NCBI GenBank assembly: GCA_007127095.1
Contig: SKZY01000018.1
Span: 1-45,313 of the forward strand
Length of the DNA: 45,313 nt
Reading direction: 5' to 3'
Source: Planctomycetaceae bacterium
GTDB lineage: Bacteria > Planctomycetota > Planctomycetia > Pirellulales > Pirellulaceae
The notes below the pieces were generated by a model that ran no database searches, was not told the DNA's origin, and saw only the letters and a list, made by a program, of their open reading frames with translations. A program made the position numbers and the translations under genes. Positions 11,001 to 18,163 of the stretch are shown here, one piece after another (within the stretch, counting starts at the first letter, position 1; each line of letters begins with the position of its first letter).

Positions 11001-12906
11001 AGACTTTTCCTTGGGCTGGTGATTCGGGCTGCTGCCGACCATCGACGGCGGACTCGTCGCACAGTTGCCAGCGATGCAGCACGCTCAGCTCGCCAGCGAC
11101 GAACTGCTGGCGGCATTCCGACCGCTGCAATTTGCCGCTGGACGTTTTGGGAAGGCTACCGGCGGCGACCAAGACGACGCAGTCGACCGCCAGGCCAAAA
11201 CGCTCGGCCAGCGTTGCCCGAATGTGTTCGACGAGTGTCGGCAATGGATAGCGTTTGGGGCGGACGACCTCCTGGACCATCACCAGTCGCTCGGCGTCGG
11301 CGGAATCGCTGTCCGCCGGGCCGTCGGCTCGCTCAGTGAACTCGTTGGAAACCGAGAAGGCGACCCCGCCATCGACCTTCAGCGCATCGTGGGTGGCTTG
11401 CACCGCGGCTTCCAATTCATGAGCGAAGTAGTTCTGTCCGGCGATGATGATCAGGTCCTTCAAACGCCCCGACACGAACAACTGGCCGCCGTGCATGAAG
11501 CCGAGGTCGCCGGTCCGCAAGAACGTCTCGACTGGCTCTGTTTGCGAGTCGGCGGTCGCGACCGAAGCGGAAAACGTTGCCGCCGATAGCTCGGGCTGTT
11601 GCCAATATTGATCGGCCACCGCGGGTCCACGAACCCAAATTTCACCAACACGATTGTCGTCGAGCCGCTGGCGGGTTTCGGGGTCGACGATCCGTAATTC
11701 GGTATCGTCGAGCGGAAAGCCACAACCGACGACCGTGATCCGGCGCCGATCGTCGCAGTGGTCGGTCGCGGTGTACTCAGCCGCGGTGCCGTTGTGCAAT
11801 TGGTCGGCGTCGAAGTCGACCGCGACCGGCAGTTCCCCGAGCGGCTTACCGGTGATCGCCAACGTCGCTTCCGCCATCCCGTAGGCGGGAGTGAAGGCCG
11901 ACGGACAAAACCCGCGCGGCGAAAAACGTTCGCTGAACCGCCGCATCGTCGACGCACGGATCGGTTCGGCACCCGAGATCGCCACCCGCAGACTGCTCAG
12001 GTCGAGTGATGCCAATGCGCTATCACTGATCTTGCGGAGGCAGAGTTCGTAGCCGAAGTTCGGACTCGCCGTCGTCGTCCCACGATAACGCGTGATCGCC
12101 TCCAGCCAGGCCAACGGCTGTTGGACGAACGACGTCGGACTCATCAAGACGCTCGGACGTCCGGCGTACATCGGCAACAACAGCCCGCCGACCAACCCCA
12201 TGTCGTGGTAAGGAGGGAGCCAAAAGACGCAGACGGCACCGCGGCCGTGGTAAGCCGAGTAGATCTGACGCGAATTGGAGACCAGGTGCTGGTGCCGCAA
12301 GGCGACCCCTCGTGGCGTCGCCGTGGTGCCCGACGTGTACTGCAGAATCGCCAGGTCGGCGTCGCGGTGACGACGCGACCGAAAGGCATCGGCCAACTCG
12401 GTACCGACCTGATCGGTGCGGATCACCGCTTGACGGCAGAGGTCCCATAGCGGGCTGGCGGACGGCTCACGATCGGCGGAACCGCCCAAAGCCTCGCCGC
12501 TGGTCAGCATGATCGGCGCGTCGGCGTCACGCGTGATCGCTTGCAGTCGCGGCAAGGTGTGGCGGAGCCTGAACACGTCGAGCGGATAGACCGGAACGGC
12601 GACCATCCCCGCGTAGAGGCACGCAAAGAGCGAACAGATGTAATCGATCCCCGGTTGCTGGACGATCAAAACCCGCTGACCCGGCGACCCGCTGTCCGCC
12701 AAGACCGCCGCCAGCGAACGGATACGAAGATCGAGCTCGCCGTAGGTGATCACCTCGGAGCGACCCTCAGCGGGGGTCAGGAACGTGAACGCCACCTGAT
12801 CGGCGATCCGGTCTGCCCGCCACTTTGCGATATCCACGAAAGTCGACAGCCGCGCCGGTGGCGGCAGCTCGATGTAGCTGGGAGGAATGTTGTCAGTGAT
12901 ATCCAT
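2077..12906 (-). CDS. FAAL-loaded two-module NRPS (lipopeptide synthetase)
   Basis: A single protein of about 3,609 residues carries a whole lipopeptide line. Approximate domains from the ATG at 12906: fatty acyl-AMP ligase 10-620 (YTSGTT near 190; LPPYHDMGL and PNFGYELC typical of FAAL); acyl carrier protein with GGHS near 682; condensation 1 775-1195 (HHAICDA near 910); adenylation 1 1255-1730 (YTSGSTGKPKG near 1398); PCP with GGHS near 1790; condensation 2 1860-2290 (HHIISDG near 1996); adenylation 2 from 2325 (FTSGSTGKPKG near 2480), interrupted after its A8 motif by a methyltransferase 2800-3055 (LEIGCGTG near 2869, VVQYFPS, ELNRFRYD); end of adenylation 2 near 3225; PCP near 3282; thioesterase 3340-3600 (GWSLGG serine, GDHAH histidine). 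All core motifs are intact. Family knowledge implies activation of a free fatty acid, two condensations, N-methylation and hydrolytic or cyclising release. Hand-read specificity residues of adenylation 1 (D-I-L-Q-W-G-V-V-W) resemble glycine pockets. A TTG at 12984 would add 26 residues; the ATG is preferred. Confidence 0.95.
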   Translation of the reverse strand: MDITDNIPPSYIELPPPARLSTFVDIAKWRADRIADQVAFTFLTPAEGRSEVITYGELDLRIRSLAAVLADSGSPGQRVLIVQQPGIDYICSLFACLYAGMVAVPVYPLDVFRLRHTLPRLQAITRDADAPIMLTSGEALGGSADREPSASPLWDLCRQAVIRTDQVGTELADAFRSRRHRDADLAILQYTSGTTATPRGVALRHQHLVSNSRQIYSAYHGRGAVCVFWLPPYHDMGLVGGLLLPMYAGRPSVLMSPTSFVQQPLAWLEAITRYRGTTTASPNFGYELCLRKISDSALASLDLSSLRVAISGAEPIRASTMRRFSERFSPRGFCPSAFTPAYGMAEATLAITGKPLGELPVAVDFDADQLHNGTAAEYTATDHCDDRRRITVVGCGFPLDDTELRIVDPETRQRLDDNRVGEIWVRGPAVADQYWQQPELSAATFSASVATADSQTEPVETFLRTGDLGFMHGGQLFVSGRLKDLIIIAGQNYFAHELEAAVQATHDALKVDGGVAFSVSNEFTERADGPADSDSADAERLVMVQEVVRPKRYPLPTLVEHIRATLAERFGLAVDCVVLVAAGSLPKTSSGKLQRSECRQQFVAGELSVLHRWQLCDESAVDGRQQPESPAQGKVCGSVDVPATDLCPAVDEIAQQIKSIWCEVLAVGQVSADQHFLDHGGHSLAAIGMLSRIRERIGVTVDFETLYRAPRFGQLVAEVRRLAADQAAVEPAAGDQPDLVSAAATANGTIANGTATTFFAASGVIASPFSESLHGVPLTPAQRRFWVLDQLELRQAFLHVELTLRLAGALDLDQLARLITTLPERHAALRCRIWPDADGIPRQRFNDTSPIFVRRLDLRPENPTEIEGRLSDVRSAAVREPLNLQNGPVFHAVLIDLPGDVSELILVAHHAICDAASLQLIVRDLANSYNGQLDSSATGEASSGGGLVGDAELLTPAGMIDWSQDQRLEYWRDRLHAVAADSPLAVASAHGPAAGEAVSCCGSDDDRPDSQLQTLLLPPAVGQSLWRRGRQWGVTPFEILLSAWTLVLRRYAESDDLVLGVPVAGRDQSRLETAIGCFINTLPYRHQESVDMSFVDYVRAVSRSWRRDLLHGEVPLDEIIDRLELPRSADRLPLIQHLVLHQPPVAGPVNFGQARCIDFSSAYSTLAAYDTALICQWRQLDLDGLGCEPRCDLGVAFNPQRINTTTAANLLDGLVTLLDESLADPRVAAGDLRICGPTEARLRAVAQRARTFRRADTTVLDLFAQRVAITPDSVAVIDQQGAATFAQLDDQSNRLCQRLRRRGVVAGEIVALRLSRGRRLIIAALALWKAGAAYLPLDPDYPQQRLDEIVADAEPACLLTDVDFDELLNADESPAATGDDHRPAVSPTDLAYLIYTSGSTGKPKGVMIGHDNLANVLRSFAERPGLAAGQRILAATTMSFDISVLELFLPLVTGATGLITPRSLSEDPDVVSRWLATKDVDVVQATPSSLRVLLAGGWRPQSKQTIWCGGEPLDVDLAATLLDTGARLWNVYGPTETTVWSLAGEITDVDSGPILLGTPIDSTTLRIVDAAGRDVPADVAGELWIGGNGVGRGYWRSPALTAERFVATDAHGRMYRTGDIVRRRSDGGLEFLGRADRQVKLRGHRVELGEIEAEINRLDAVAAAAVTCVDLSSTDRRLVGFYQPLPDHVIVPAELRERLQSRLPGHMIPAALVPLTKIPTTPAGKIDYRRLPTDGCLAASALTHGDERSVAGSLREPATATERAIAEIWREVLRIDRIGSDDHFFHLGGHSLLAAQVFARIRDRLGADLRLRQIYSHPTVAELAGLVDQQSERDAATDSGLAAFVNRSAAPASIVGDPEENLTLSPAEGRLWFVDQLEPNHPFYNLPLAARIEGPLDLPRFWQSVDACVARHETLRSTYHIVDGTPVRRVSATMPIDRWSSDLSGHADAEAVLARELGEQSQVAFDLTTGPLLRVSHWRLGPDQHVILLVMHHIISDGWSMAVMLGELTRHYRAATTVDGESPRPLTATYRDYADWQAESLTPERIEPTIDYWRDALRDAPETIDLPTDHPRPVVQEFAGATLPVRLSGELTDRIKTLAESLAVTPYAVLMASYGLLLGRLSGQHDVCVGTAVANRNDPLVEELIGFFVNTVVVRQRQVGGESFAQYVRSVHQAATEAFEHQDVPFEQVVSRLAINRDRSHSPLFQAAMILQNTPDIPPPAEGLKLTPIEVDNGTAKYDLTLMLAERDGMLVGHFEFRTSLFRPQTIARFADAWQTLLTAALADIETPIDQLPVVSADAERAVLQRSITAPSPAAHPADATSGPPPQGTLHGWIAESIARHADLPAIRHGETTLTYAALDRRIAEIARGLQLNGVRRGDSVVVYSARSIDQVAAVIAVMRCGAAFVPIDTQFPLGRVVEIVTDLRPAMVVAVDESIADVRRAIGDRAPCHGLRQLMANEGRMVAVDTADDDLAYLIFTSGSTGKPKGVEIEHRSICNFVAGYCQRLRLTVGDRCGYQFSPSFDGAAGDIFPPLVCGGVLEVIDQDLMFDPPRLAEFLDRRGVDVIGVTPATLAVLSPQQLPQVSRVLSAGDALPAEVAARWLNSHQLFNGYGPTECTVGVAIHRMERADLVAPAVGRPLPGTAVYVLDDRRRLVPDGVIGEVYIGGANVGRGYFGRADLTAERFVPDPFLSPADRAGRGRRMYRTGDLGRWNHRGLLEIVGRCDDQVKLRGFRIEPGEIASVLDSLPDVARSAVVVAGDDTSGDGTGRRLVAYVVPEPAQLPTAVADGVIDAADGEDPVEAEHVENWRALFDQSQQGGVVFDPRDNFSGWSSVITGRPIPIDQMRAWADAAAGRIRDLQPRRLLEIGCGTGLMLLRIADSIEHYVGVDVLDSALAELRQTLSRMPDLERKVELLRRTADQLGELPESGFDTVVLNSVVQYFPSQRYLVRVLCEAERLLAPGGKIFLGDLRDLRLHRAFAIAAELPRCGDEPLTVGQFLGRVRTRVEHDEELLVAPDLFTHLKPHLPRLREVRVEVKTASGDSELNRFRYDAVLHFDRGPSDSHRRSRSPNVTVCNAHVHREVRLDRALRAAAAAMPLGDVIAAIDSALAPATTPAALAEIAENQGIRLVADWHPEAIDAVRLQATRDGRRLSPAALRRSLSIQEYQPAIVPQETDTTRFTSQPLVRRQSIQLTQRLRQQLQSRLPAYMVPSAFVVVDRLPMTVQGKLDRSALPPPPTQRLGGEGELRLPRNEIEACLVEVWEELLEISPVGIDDDFFELGGHSMLAVRMVSRVQQRTGLALPVAALFRQPTIAQLAELLRRGDSEASTVVSLSTGGESPPLFCIHPAGGTVFCYRELAAHFAGKRPVFGVQARGIDGLEPPHATLREMAADYATAILQAAPVGPLNLVGWSLGGNIAYEVAREVSARGRQIGLLALLDSGLVSADQDLSEADFLPLIAALFPDQGHDSLDTLRQKSPEEQLAYFIAQASQAGIVPENAAAVGPHILDVFQANIKAVHDHRTGPHDGPLVLIRPADQAKTADLFDDETLGWQTLVPRVEVASVPGDHAHMLTRPAVEQIARLLHRHLQTGIAPPVLPVATLQNNGDSVSC

Positions 12907-13389
12907 GCGGCGAACCAGCCGGGGAGGTGAGTGGTTCCGGTAAGAGGGCACTTCGCCCGCCGCATTGGCAGGCCGATCCCCCAACGGTAGTGATCGGAAA
13001 CCAGCGAGTATCGGCTGATACCATCCTCACGGAAACTGCGTAATCTGACGACGCTGCGTCAAGTTTAACGGATATTCTGATTCTGTCGGCCCCGCAAGCG
13101 GTCCTACGTGAGATGACCTATCGGATCGGCATCCGCCCTCCCCGGTCAGCTCTACCGCGGACGTTGCTGGCGACCGGCAGATTCGACAACGGAACTGGAA
13201 AAAAATCTTCGCTACCGAGGGTTGACACTTGGAACCGAGTCGCCATGATCACTACTGCGAATGATTCGCAATATCAATAAACGCTCGCCGACGACGCAGC
13301 CAGCCTTTCGCTAGCCACGCTCGGGATCGACCGCCGCACGCAACGTGCCTGCGGCGTCTTCCGTTTCTGTGGCTCTCGGAGTTTCTTTT
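12907..13389. other. Divergent intergenic region
   Basis: About 480 bases separate the start of the lipopeptide synthetase (minus) from the DUF1559 gene (plus). I see no gene, RNA or repeat. It must hold the promoters of both genes. A plausible plus-strand promoter is listed separately; for the synthetase only a TTGACG on the minus strand at 13062-13057 stands out, without a good -10 partner. Confidence 0.6.
13223..13250 (+). promoter_or_regulatory. Possible sigma-70-type promoter
   Basis: A perfect TTGACA (13223-13228) is followed after 16 bases by CATGAT (13245-13250), four of six matches to the -10 consensus. It lies about 140 bases before the ATG of the DUF1559 gene and points towards it. 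One consensus hexamer in nearly 500 bases is suggestive only. Confidence 0.25.
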
Positions 13390-14364
13390 ATGGCTGGTTC
13401 ACCCACCCGGGCGTTCGTCCCGAACGCTATCCGTCACCTCGAGTCCTCGCTGGCCGTCCGGTCGAGGCTTGCATTTACCCTGGTCGAACTGCTGGTGGTG
13501 ATCGCCATCATCGGCGTGATGATCGGGCTGCTGCTGCCTGCCGTTCAGGCTGCCCGCGAAGCGGCTCGCCGGATGTCTTGCCAGAACAACCTGAAGCAGA
13601 TCGGGTTGGCGATCCACAATTACGAATCGTCATTCAAACGATTTCCGACGGTGAACGCCAATAACACGCTCAGCGGCGGCAGTCTATTCACGGCCATCCT
13701 GCCGCTGATCGAAAAAGCGAGCGAGTTCGAGCTTTACGACTTCGCTCTGTCGAACAGCGATCCGGTGAATCAGCAGGTCACCGGCCAACAAATCCCGTTC
13801 TTTCTCTGTCCGTCGTCGCCGCTACGGCGAGCCGTACCGTCGTGCGATGGCGACAACGGACGGGCGCCGGGAAACTACGCCGCCTCGATCGGGTCGCGTG
13901 ACTACGACCAATACTGGTCGTTCTCGGGCCGTCCGCGCCCGAGCTTGAACGGTGCGATCGTCTATTCCGACACCGTCGACGGGCCGACCGGCTTCCGCGA
14001 TTTCCTCGACGGTACGTCGCAAACGATGATGATCGGCGAAACGGCGTACAACCTGCCCGATTATCGGTTCACCAGCGGCAACTGTACCGGCCAATCGCGG
14101 TTTTCGTTTACTTATTGGAGCAACCCGTTCCCGGGATCGACCGGGATCACGACCGAGTATGCGTTCAATCCTCGTGATTTCGCCAACGACGGTCTGTTTG
14201 ATAGCGGCTGGGTCCGCTCGTTTCGCAGCGATCATCCAGGTGGGGTCCAGTTCACGTTCGGCGACGGCGGTGTTCATTTCTTGACCGACTCGATCGATGT
14301 GATGGTTTTGGACGCGTTGGCGACTCGCAACGGCGGAGAAGTGATCAGCCATGACACGTTTTAG
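13390..14364 (+). CDS. DUF1559 prepilin-like (type II pseudopilin-type) protein
   Basis: The protein (about 324 residues from this ATG) has a short leader, then a type IV prepilin signature: cleavage is expected between A28 and F29, giving a mature end beginning FTLVE with glutamate at +5, followed by a 20-residue hydrophobic helix. The characteristic planctomycete stretch AVQAAREAARR plus NNLKQIGLAIHNYE follows, and the C-terminus has the FGDGGVHFL motif of DUF1559. These proteins occur in dozens of copies in planctomycete genomes and are thought to be exported or assembled like pseudopilins; their exact role is not settled. A GTG at 13345 would add 15 residues; the ATG is preferred. Its end overlaps the following lipoprotein gene, as is usual for this gene pair. 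Confidence 0.92.
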   Translation: MAGSPTRAFVPNAIRHLESSLAVRSRLAFTLVELLVVIAIIGVMIGLLLPAVQAAREAARRMSCQNNLKQIGLAIHNYESSFKRFPTVNANNTLSGGSLFTAILPLIEKASEFELYDFALSNSDPVNQQVTGQQIPFFLCPSSPLRRAVPSCDGDNGRAPGNYAASIGSRDYDQYWSFSGRPRPSLNGAIVYSDTVDGPTGFRDFLDGTSQTMMIGETAYNLPDYRFTSGNCTGQSRFSFTYWSNPFPGSTGITTEYAFNPRDFANDGLFDSGWVRSFRSDHPGGVQFTFGDGGVHFLTDSIDVMVLDALATRNGGEVISHDTF

Positions 14365-14956
14365 GATCGAGCGCGAAATAAGTCTCCGGAACGCTTTCTG
14401 CAAAGCGCCAAAAGGGCGAGTTCCTCGCAATATTTGCCGGACACTTTTTTCCCGCACAACGCTTCGTAAGTCGCGATCTCAGCGACGAAGGTTCGCCGCG
14501 TCGCCTGCGGTGATCTTGGCGATCGTCGTTTCGGCCGGTGTCAGCGCGGGTTGTCAGCGTCCTGCGGAGCCGTTTACCCGCGTGGCGGTCGAGGGTGAGG
14601 TGACTTGGCAGGGGCAACCGCTCGACGGTGCCAAGATCCGCTTTGTCCCGCTCGGTGAGACGACCGGCCCGAAGACGGTTTTTCCGATTCAAGCGGGGCG
14701 GTTTGCCGCGACCAGCGATTCGGGACCACCGGCGGGGAACCACCGCGTCGAGATCGAGTTGGTCGACGACCCGCGTTGGTCCCACGACGACGAGCAGGCT
14801 TGGACGCGATTGGCGAGCAGTCGTGGGCGGATCGATCGCCCCACGCTACCAAACGCCTATCATGTCAATAGTCGTTTGACCGCGACGGTGACGGCTCCAA
14901 CCGCCGATCGGTCGGAGCCATTGAAGCTTTCGTTTGTTTTGACCGAGCGGCCGTGA
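14351..14956 (+). CDS. Small lipoprotein with transthyretin/CarboxypepD-reg-like fold
   Basis: The 201-residue frame begins with about 50 basic residues, then a hydrophobic segment ending SAGC, a good lipobox, so a lipoprotein is likely. The mature part starts with VEGEVTWQGQPLDGAKIRF, the pattern of planctomycete carboxypeptidase-regulatory-like beta domains, and ends in a beta-rich tail. These small lipoproteins commonly follow DUF1559 genes. The ATG at 14351 overlaps the DUF1559 stop by 14 bases, suggesting coupling, but it leaves a long n-region, so a downstream start (for example a GTG near 14510) remains possible. Function unknown. Confidence 0.75.
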   Translation: MTRFRIEREISLRNAFCKAPKGRVPRNICRTLFSRTTLRKSRSQRRRFAASPAVILAIVVSAGVSAGCQRPAEPFTRVAVEGEVTWQGQPLDGAKIRFVPLGETTGPKTVFPIQAGRFAATSDSGPPAGNHRVEIELVDDPRWSHDDEQAWTRLASSRGRIDRPTLPNAYHVNSRLTATVTAPTADRSEPLKLSFVLTERP

Positions 14957-14998
14957 TCACCGATCGCGCCGTTTCCACCTTTCCCGATTACCGATTGG

Positions 14999-16696
14999 AT
15001 GCGTTTAATGCGACTTTCAACATTCCTGCGGCCGCTGTTGGCCGCCACCCTTGTGACTGCCGGCTGCTGGATTGCGTCTCCGCTGGCGAGGGCGCACTTC
15101 ATTTGGTTGGCTCCCGTGACAGCCGATTCCGAACCGGTCGCCTTGCCCGCGGCCGAGCGAGTCGAACTCTACTTCGGTGAAGCCGCCCAGCCCGACAACC
15201 CGGCGTTGCTGGATCTCCTCGATCGGGTCGAGCTGTGGTCGGTATCCGCCTCGACTTTCGCTGGCCCGGTGAAACCCTCACGGGCCGGCGATTCGTTGTC
15301 GGTCAAGCTCGCCCACGCCGACACCGAGAGTACCGAAGGATCGATTTTGGTGGCCAAGCAAGATTTCGGGGTCCGTAATAAGGGTGGCGAAAGCTTTCGA
15401 TTGAAGTACTACGCCAAGGTGGGACCGCCGCTCGATTCGCCGCTGTGGGCCAAGGTCGATACCGAGTCGCAGCTCGAACTGGATATCACGCCGCGACTCG
15501 ACGACGGGCGGGTGCGATTACAGGTCCGTTTCGCCGGATCGCCCGCGGGCGACGCTGAGGTCGTGATCTCGGGTCCGCAAGGCGATGGCGACGGCGGTCG
15601 GGGCGAAACCGATGCCGACGGCGAGTATGTCTTCAGTCCTCACGCGGCGGGACGATACTCGATCCGAGCCCGCCATATCGACGCGACTGCCGGGAAGGTC
15701 GACGGCGAAGCCTTCGACGACACCCGCCACTATGTGACATTGACACTCGATGTCCCCGGGTCGGTCGTGTCGGTGCCGTCGCAATCGCTAGCCGAATTAC
15801 CGACAACCTTGACCAGTTTTGGTGGCGCCGTGCTCGGTGACGACGTCTATGTTTACGGTGGCACCAAGGGCTCGTCTCACGACTATTCATCGGCCGTGCA
15901 AAACGATTCGTTGCTGCGACTGTCATTGCCGGATGGCCGTTGGGAAACGGTCGCTCGCGGTCCAAAGCTTCAGGGGTTGGCGATGGTACCGCACGGCGGC
16001 AAGCTCTATCGGATCGGCGGATTCGAAGCCCGCAACGCTCCCGATCAGGAGCACGATCTCTGGTCGGTCGATTCGGTCGCCGCTTTCGATCCCGCCAGTG
16101 GCGAGTGGTCGGAGTTGCCGCCGTTGCCCGAACCGCGGTCGTCATTCGACGCTGCGGTGTTGGGCGATTCGATTTATGTCATCGGCGGCTGGGCGATGGC
16201 GGGTGATGGTCGCAGTGTGTGGCATCAAACCGCTTGGCGACTCGATTTGTCAGCGTCTGAGCCGAGCTGGCAAGCGATCGCCGAACCTCCGTTCGAACGC
16301 CGCGCTTTGGCCGTGGCAGCCCATGATGGGCGGATTTTTGCGATCGGTGGAATGACGTCGGGCGATGACACTTCACGAGAAACCGACATCTACGACCCGC
16401 AGAGCGACACTTGGGTCAGCGGTCCCGAACTCGTTGGCGACGGCCACCTGGCCGGCTTCGGCGCTTCGGCCTTCGCCACCGGTGGGCAGCTTTATGTTTC
16501 CAACGTCGCCGGAAGCCTGCAACGATTCGATGCGGATGCGGACGCCTGGACGGTAGTCGCACGGACGCCGACGGCGAGATTCTTTCACCGGATGCTGCCG
16601 GTCGACGATGCGTCGTTCGTGATCGTCGGCGGCTCGAACATGAGTGGGCGGATCACCGCGGTCGAACGTTGGACGCTGCCGGCGATTGTCGAGTGA
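14999..16696 (+). CDS. Exported DUF4198 + kelch-repeat protein
   Basis: The protein (565 residues) begins with a signal peptide of about 35 residues whose cleavage leaves HFIWLAP, the conserved start of DUF4198, a periplasmic beta domain found near nickel and cobalt uptake systems. This domain covers roughly residues 34-255 and includes a carboxypeptidase-regulatory-like part with GETDADGEYVFSP. The second half (about 265-560) is a kelch propeller: repeated blades such as DDVYVYGGT, GKLYRIGGFEA, DSIYVIGGW, GRIFAIGGM and ASFVIVGGS, each followed by a tryptophan-containing strand. Start could equally be the ATG at 15008. It lies 42 bases after the lipoprotein gene and 173 before larC. An extracytoplasmic binding or sensing role is likely; metal handling is inferred from family and neighbour only. 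Confidence 0.85.
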   Translation: MRLMRLSTFLRPLLAATLVTAGCWIASPLARAHFIWLAPVTADSEPVALPAAERVELYFGEAAQPDNPALLDLLDRVELWSVSASTFAGPVKPSRAGDSLSVKLAHADTESTEGSILVAKQDFGVRNKGGESFRLKYYAKVGPPLDSPLWAKVDTESQLELDITPRLDDGRVRLQVRFAGSPAGDAEVVISGPQGDGDGGRGETDADGEYVFSPHAAGRYSIRARHIDATAGKVDGEAFDDTRHYVTLTLDVPGSVVSVPSQSLAELPTTLTSFGGAVLGDDVYVYGGTKGSSHDYSSAVQNDSLLRLSLPDGRWETVARGPKLQGLAMVPHGGKLYRIGGFEARNAPDQEHDLWSVDSVAAFDPASGEWSELPPLPEPRSSFDAAVLGDSIYVIGGWAMAGDGRSVWHQTAWRLDLSASEPSWQAIAEPPFERRALAVAAHDGRIFAIGGMTSGDDTSRETDIYDPQSDTWVSGPELVGDGHLAGFGASAFATGGQLYVSNVAGSLQRFDADADAWTVVARTPTARFFHRMLPVDDASFVIVGGSNMSGRITAVERWTLPAIVE

Positions 16697-16869
16697 TTTT
16701 CGGGCCGCTGCCCGAATGGACAGTGGCCCGTGTTTCGCTACAGTGCGGTGCGGAATCGTAGTTTGGCAGCGGCGACTGGCTGTCAATCGGCTCGCCCCGT
16801 GTTTTTCCACCGGCAATTTTTTGCGGTTGAGCCGAAGGTCACCCCCGTTTTTGTCTGGGAGTTGATGCC

Positions 16870-18072
16870 ATGAGGATCGCCTATTTCGACTGTTTCAGTG
16901 GTATCAGCGGCGACATGGTGCTGGGCGCCCTAGTCGATCTGGGGGTGCCGTTGGAGCGAATTCAAGCCGGAATCGCCTCGATGGGCCTCGGTCAGGTCCG
17001 CATCGCTGCGGATGTCGTCAAGAAAAAGGGGTTCCGGGCCGTCAAGGTGCATATCGAACACCCGCCGGAGCATGCCCACCGGCATCTTCATCAGATCGAG
17101 GCGATGATCGATGCCGGCTCCGAATTGTCCGACGGGGCGCGGCGGATGGCTAAGCAGATCTTTTCGCTGATCGGCCAGGCCGAGGCGAAGATGCACAACA
17201 CGACGATCGAAAAAGTGCATTTCCATGAGGTCGGCGCGATCGATTCGATCGCCGACATTGTCGGTGCCGCGATCGGCTTCGACGCCTTGTCGATCGACCG
17301 GTTCGAGGCTTCACCTGTGCCGACCGGATGTGGCAGCGTCAAAATCGCTCACGGGCTCGTTTCGGTCCCCGCGCCGGCAACCGCCGAACTGCTCTGCGGG
17401 ATCCCGATCGCCACCAGTCACATCCGTCACGAATTGACGACGCCGACCGGCGCCGCGATTCTCAAAGCGACTGTCAAACGTTTCGGACCGCTACCGGCGA
17501 TGCGGCTCGAAGCGGTCGGCTACGGCGCCGGAACGATCGACCTCGACGAACAAGCCAACGTACTCCGGATCGCCCTCGGTACCGCTGCGGATGACGGTGT
17601 CGCCGCTGAGTCGGAGGAGACGATCCCCTCGGAGTTCGATCGGGTCGTGTTGATCGAAACGAACCTCGATGATTGCTCACCGGAAGATGTGGCGGCTTGC
17701 GTCGCTAAACTCTTCGCCGCAGGAGCCTTGGATGTCTATCAAACGCCTTGCCTGATGAAGAAAGGCCGTGCGGGGATCGAGTTGACCGTGATCGCGTCAC
17801 CCCACGGGGCCGGGCGACTCGAACAGATCGTGCTGGCACATACGACGACGATCGGTGTCCGCCGCTACCTCGCCGACCGTCGAAAGTTGCTCCGTCGCGA
17901 AGTCAAATTGCAAACGCCGCAGGGTGAATTGAGGGCTAAGGCGGTTCAGGTCGGCGGCGGCCGTGAGCGGATGATGTTGGAGTACGATGACGCCTTGGAT
18001 GCCGCTGATAAGTGGCAGCTGAGTATCGCCGAAGTCCGCCAATTGGCGGCGACCGCTTGGTCCGCCGGTTGA
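16870..18072 (+). CDS. larC: Nickel-pincer cofactor biosynthesis protein LarC
   Basis: LarC inserts nickel into the pyridinium-dithiocarboxylate mononucleotide precursor using CTP, completing the nickel-pincer cofactor of lactate racemase and related racemases/epimerases. The protein (400 residues) is full length for the family (formerly DUF111): the N-terminal FDCFSGISGDM, the histidine-rich HPPEHAHRHLHQIEAM, the VHFHEVGAIDSI motif, LTTPTGAAIL, and the C-terminal LarC2 part with ETNLDDCSPE and LMKKGRAG. In Lactobacillus plantarum LarC1 and LarC2 are joined by a programmed frameshift; here they are one continuous frame. GGGAG sits a few bases before the ATG. LarA, LarB and LarE are not in this window. 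Confidence 0.93.
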   Translation: MRIAYFDCFSGISGDMVLGALVDLGVPLERIQAGIASMGLGQVRIAADVVKKKGFRAVKVHIEHPPEHAHRHLHQIEAMIDAGSELSDGARRMAKQIFSLIGQAEAKMHNTTIEKVHFHEVGAIDSIADIVGAAIGFDALSIDRFEASPVPTGCGSVKIAHGLVSVPAPATAELLCGIPIATSHIRHELTTPTGAAILKATVKRFGPLPAMRLEAVGYGAGTIDLDEQANVLRIALGTAADDGVAAESEETIPSEFDRVVLIETNLDDCSPEDVAACVAKLFAAGALDVYQTPCLMKKGRAGIELTVIASPHGAGRLEQIVLAHTTTIGVRRYLADRRKLLRREVKLQTPQGELRAKAVQVGGGRERMMLEYDDALDAADKWQLSIAEVRQLAATAWSAG

Positions 18073-18130
18073 CGAGACAGCGAGGCAGCGAGACAGCGAT
18101 CATTCAGGAGCGAGCGGAAAACCAATGCCA

Positions 18131-18154
18131 GGAAAAGTGCTTGACGCTTTTTCC
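18131..18154. terminator. Stem-loop between convergent larC and sigma-factor genes
   Basis: GGAAAA-GTG pairs with CGC-T-TTTTCC around a CTTGA loop: nine base pairs with one bulged T and one G-T pair, ending in runs of A and T. It lies about 60 bases after the larC stop in the short gap between convergent transcripts, so it may end transcription from either side. Confidence 0.4.
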
Positions 18155-18163
18155 CGCACATTG

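Noticed and set aside
12907-12984. TTG start adding 26 residues to the synthetase
   Set aside because: The extension is not like any FAAL N-terminus and TTG is a rarer start than the ATG at 12906, although it cannot be fully excluded.
18073-18110. GACAGCGAGGCAGCGAGACAGCGA repeat-like run after larC
   Set aside because: Only about three imperfect eight-base units in a short intergenic gap, too little to call an element.
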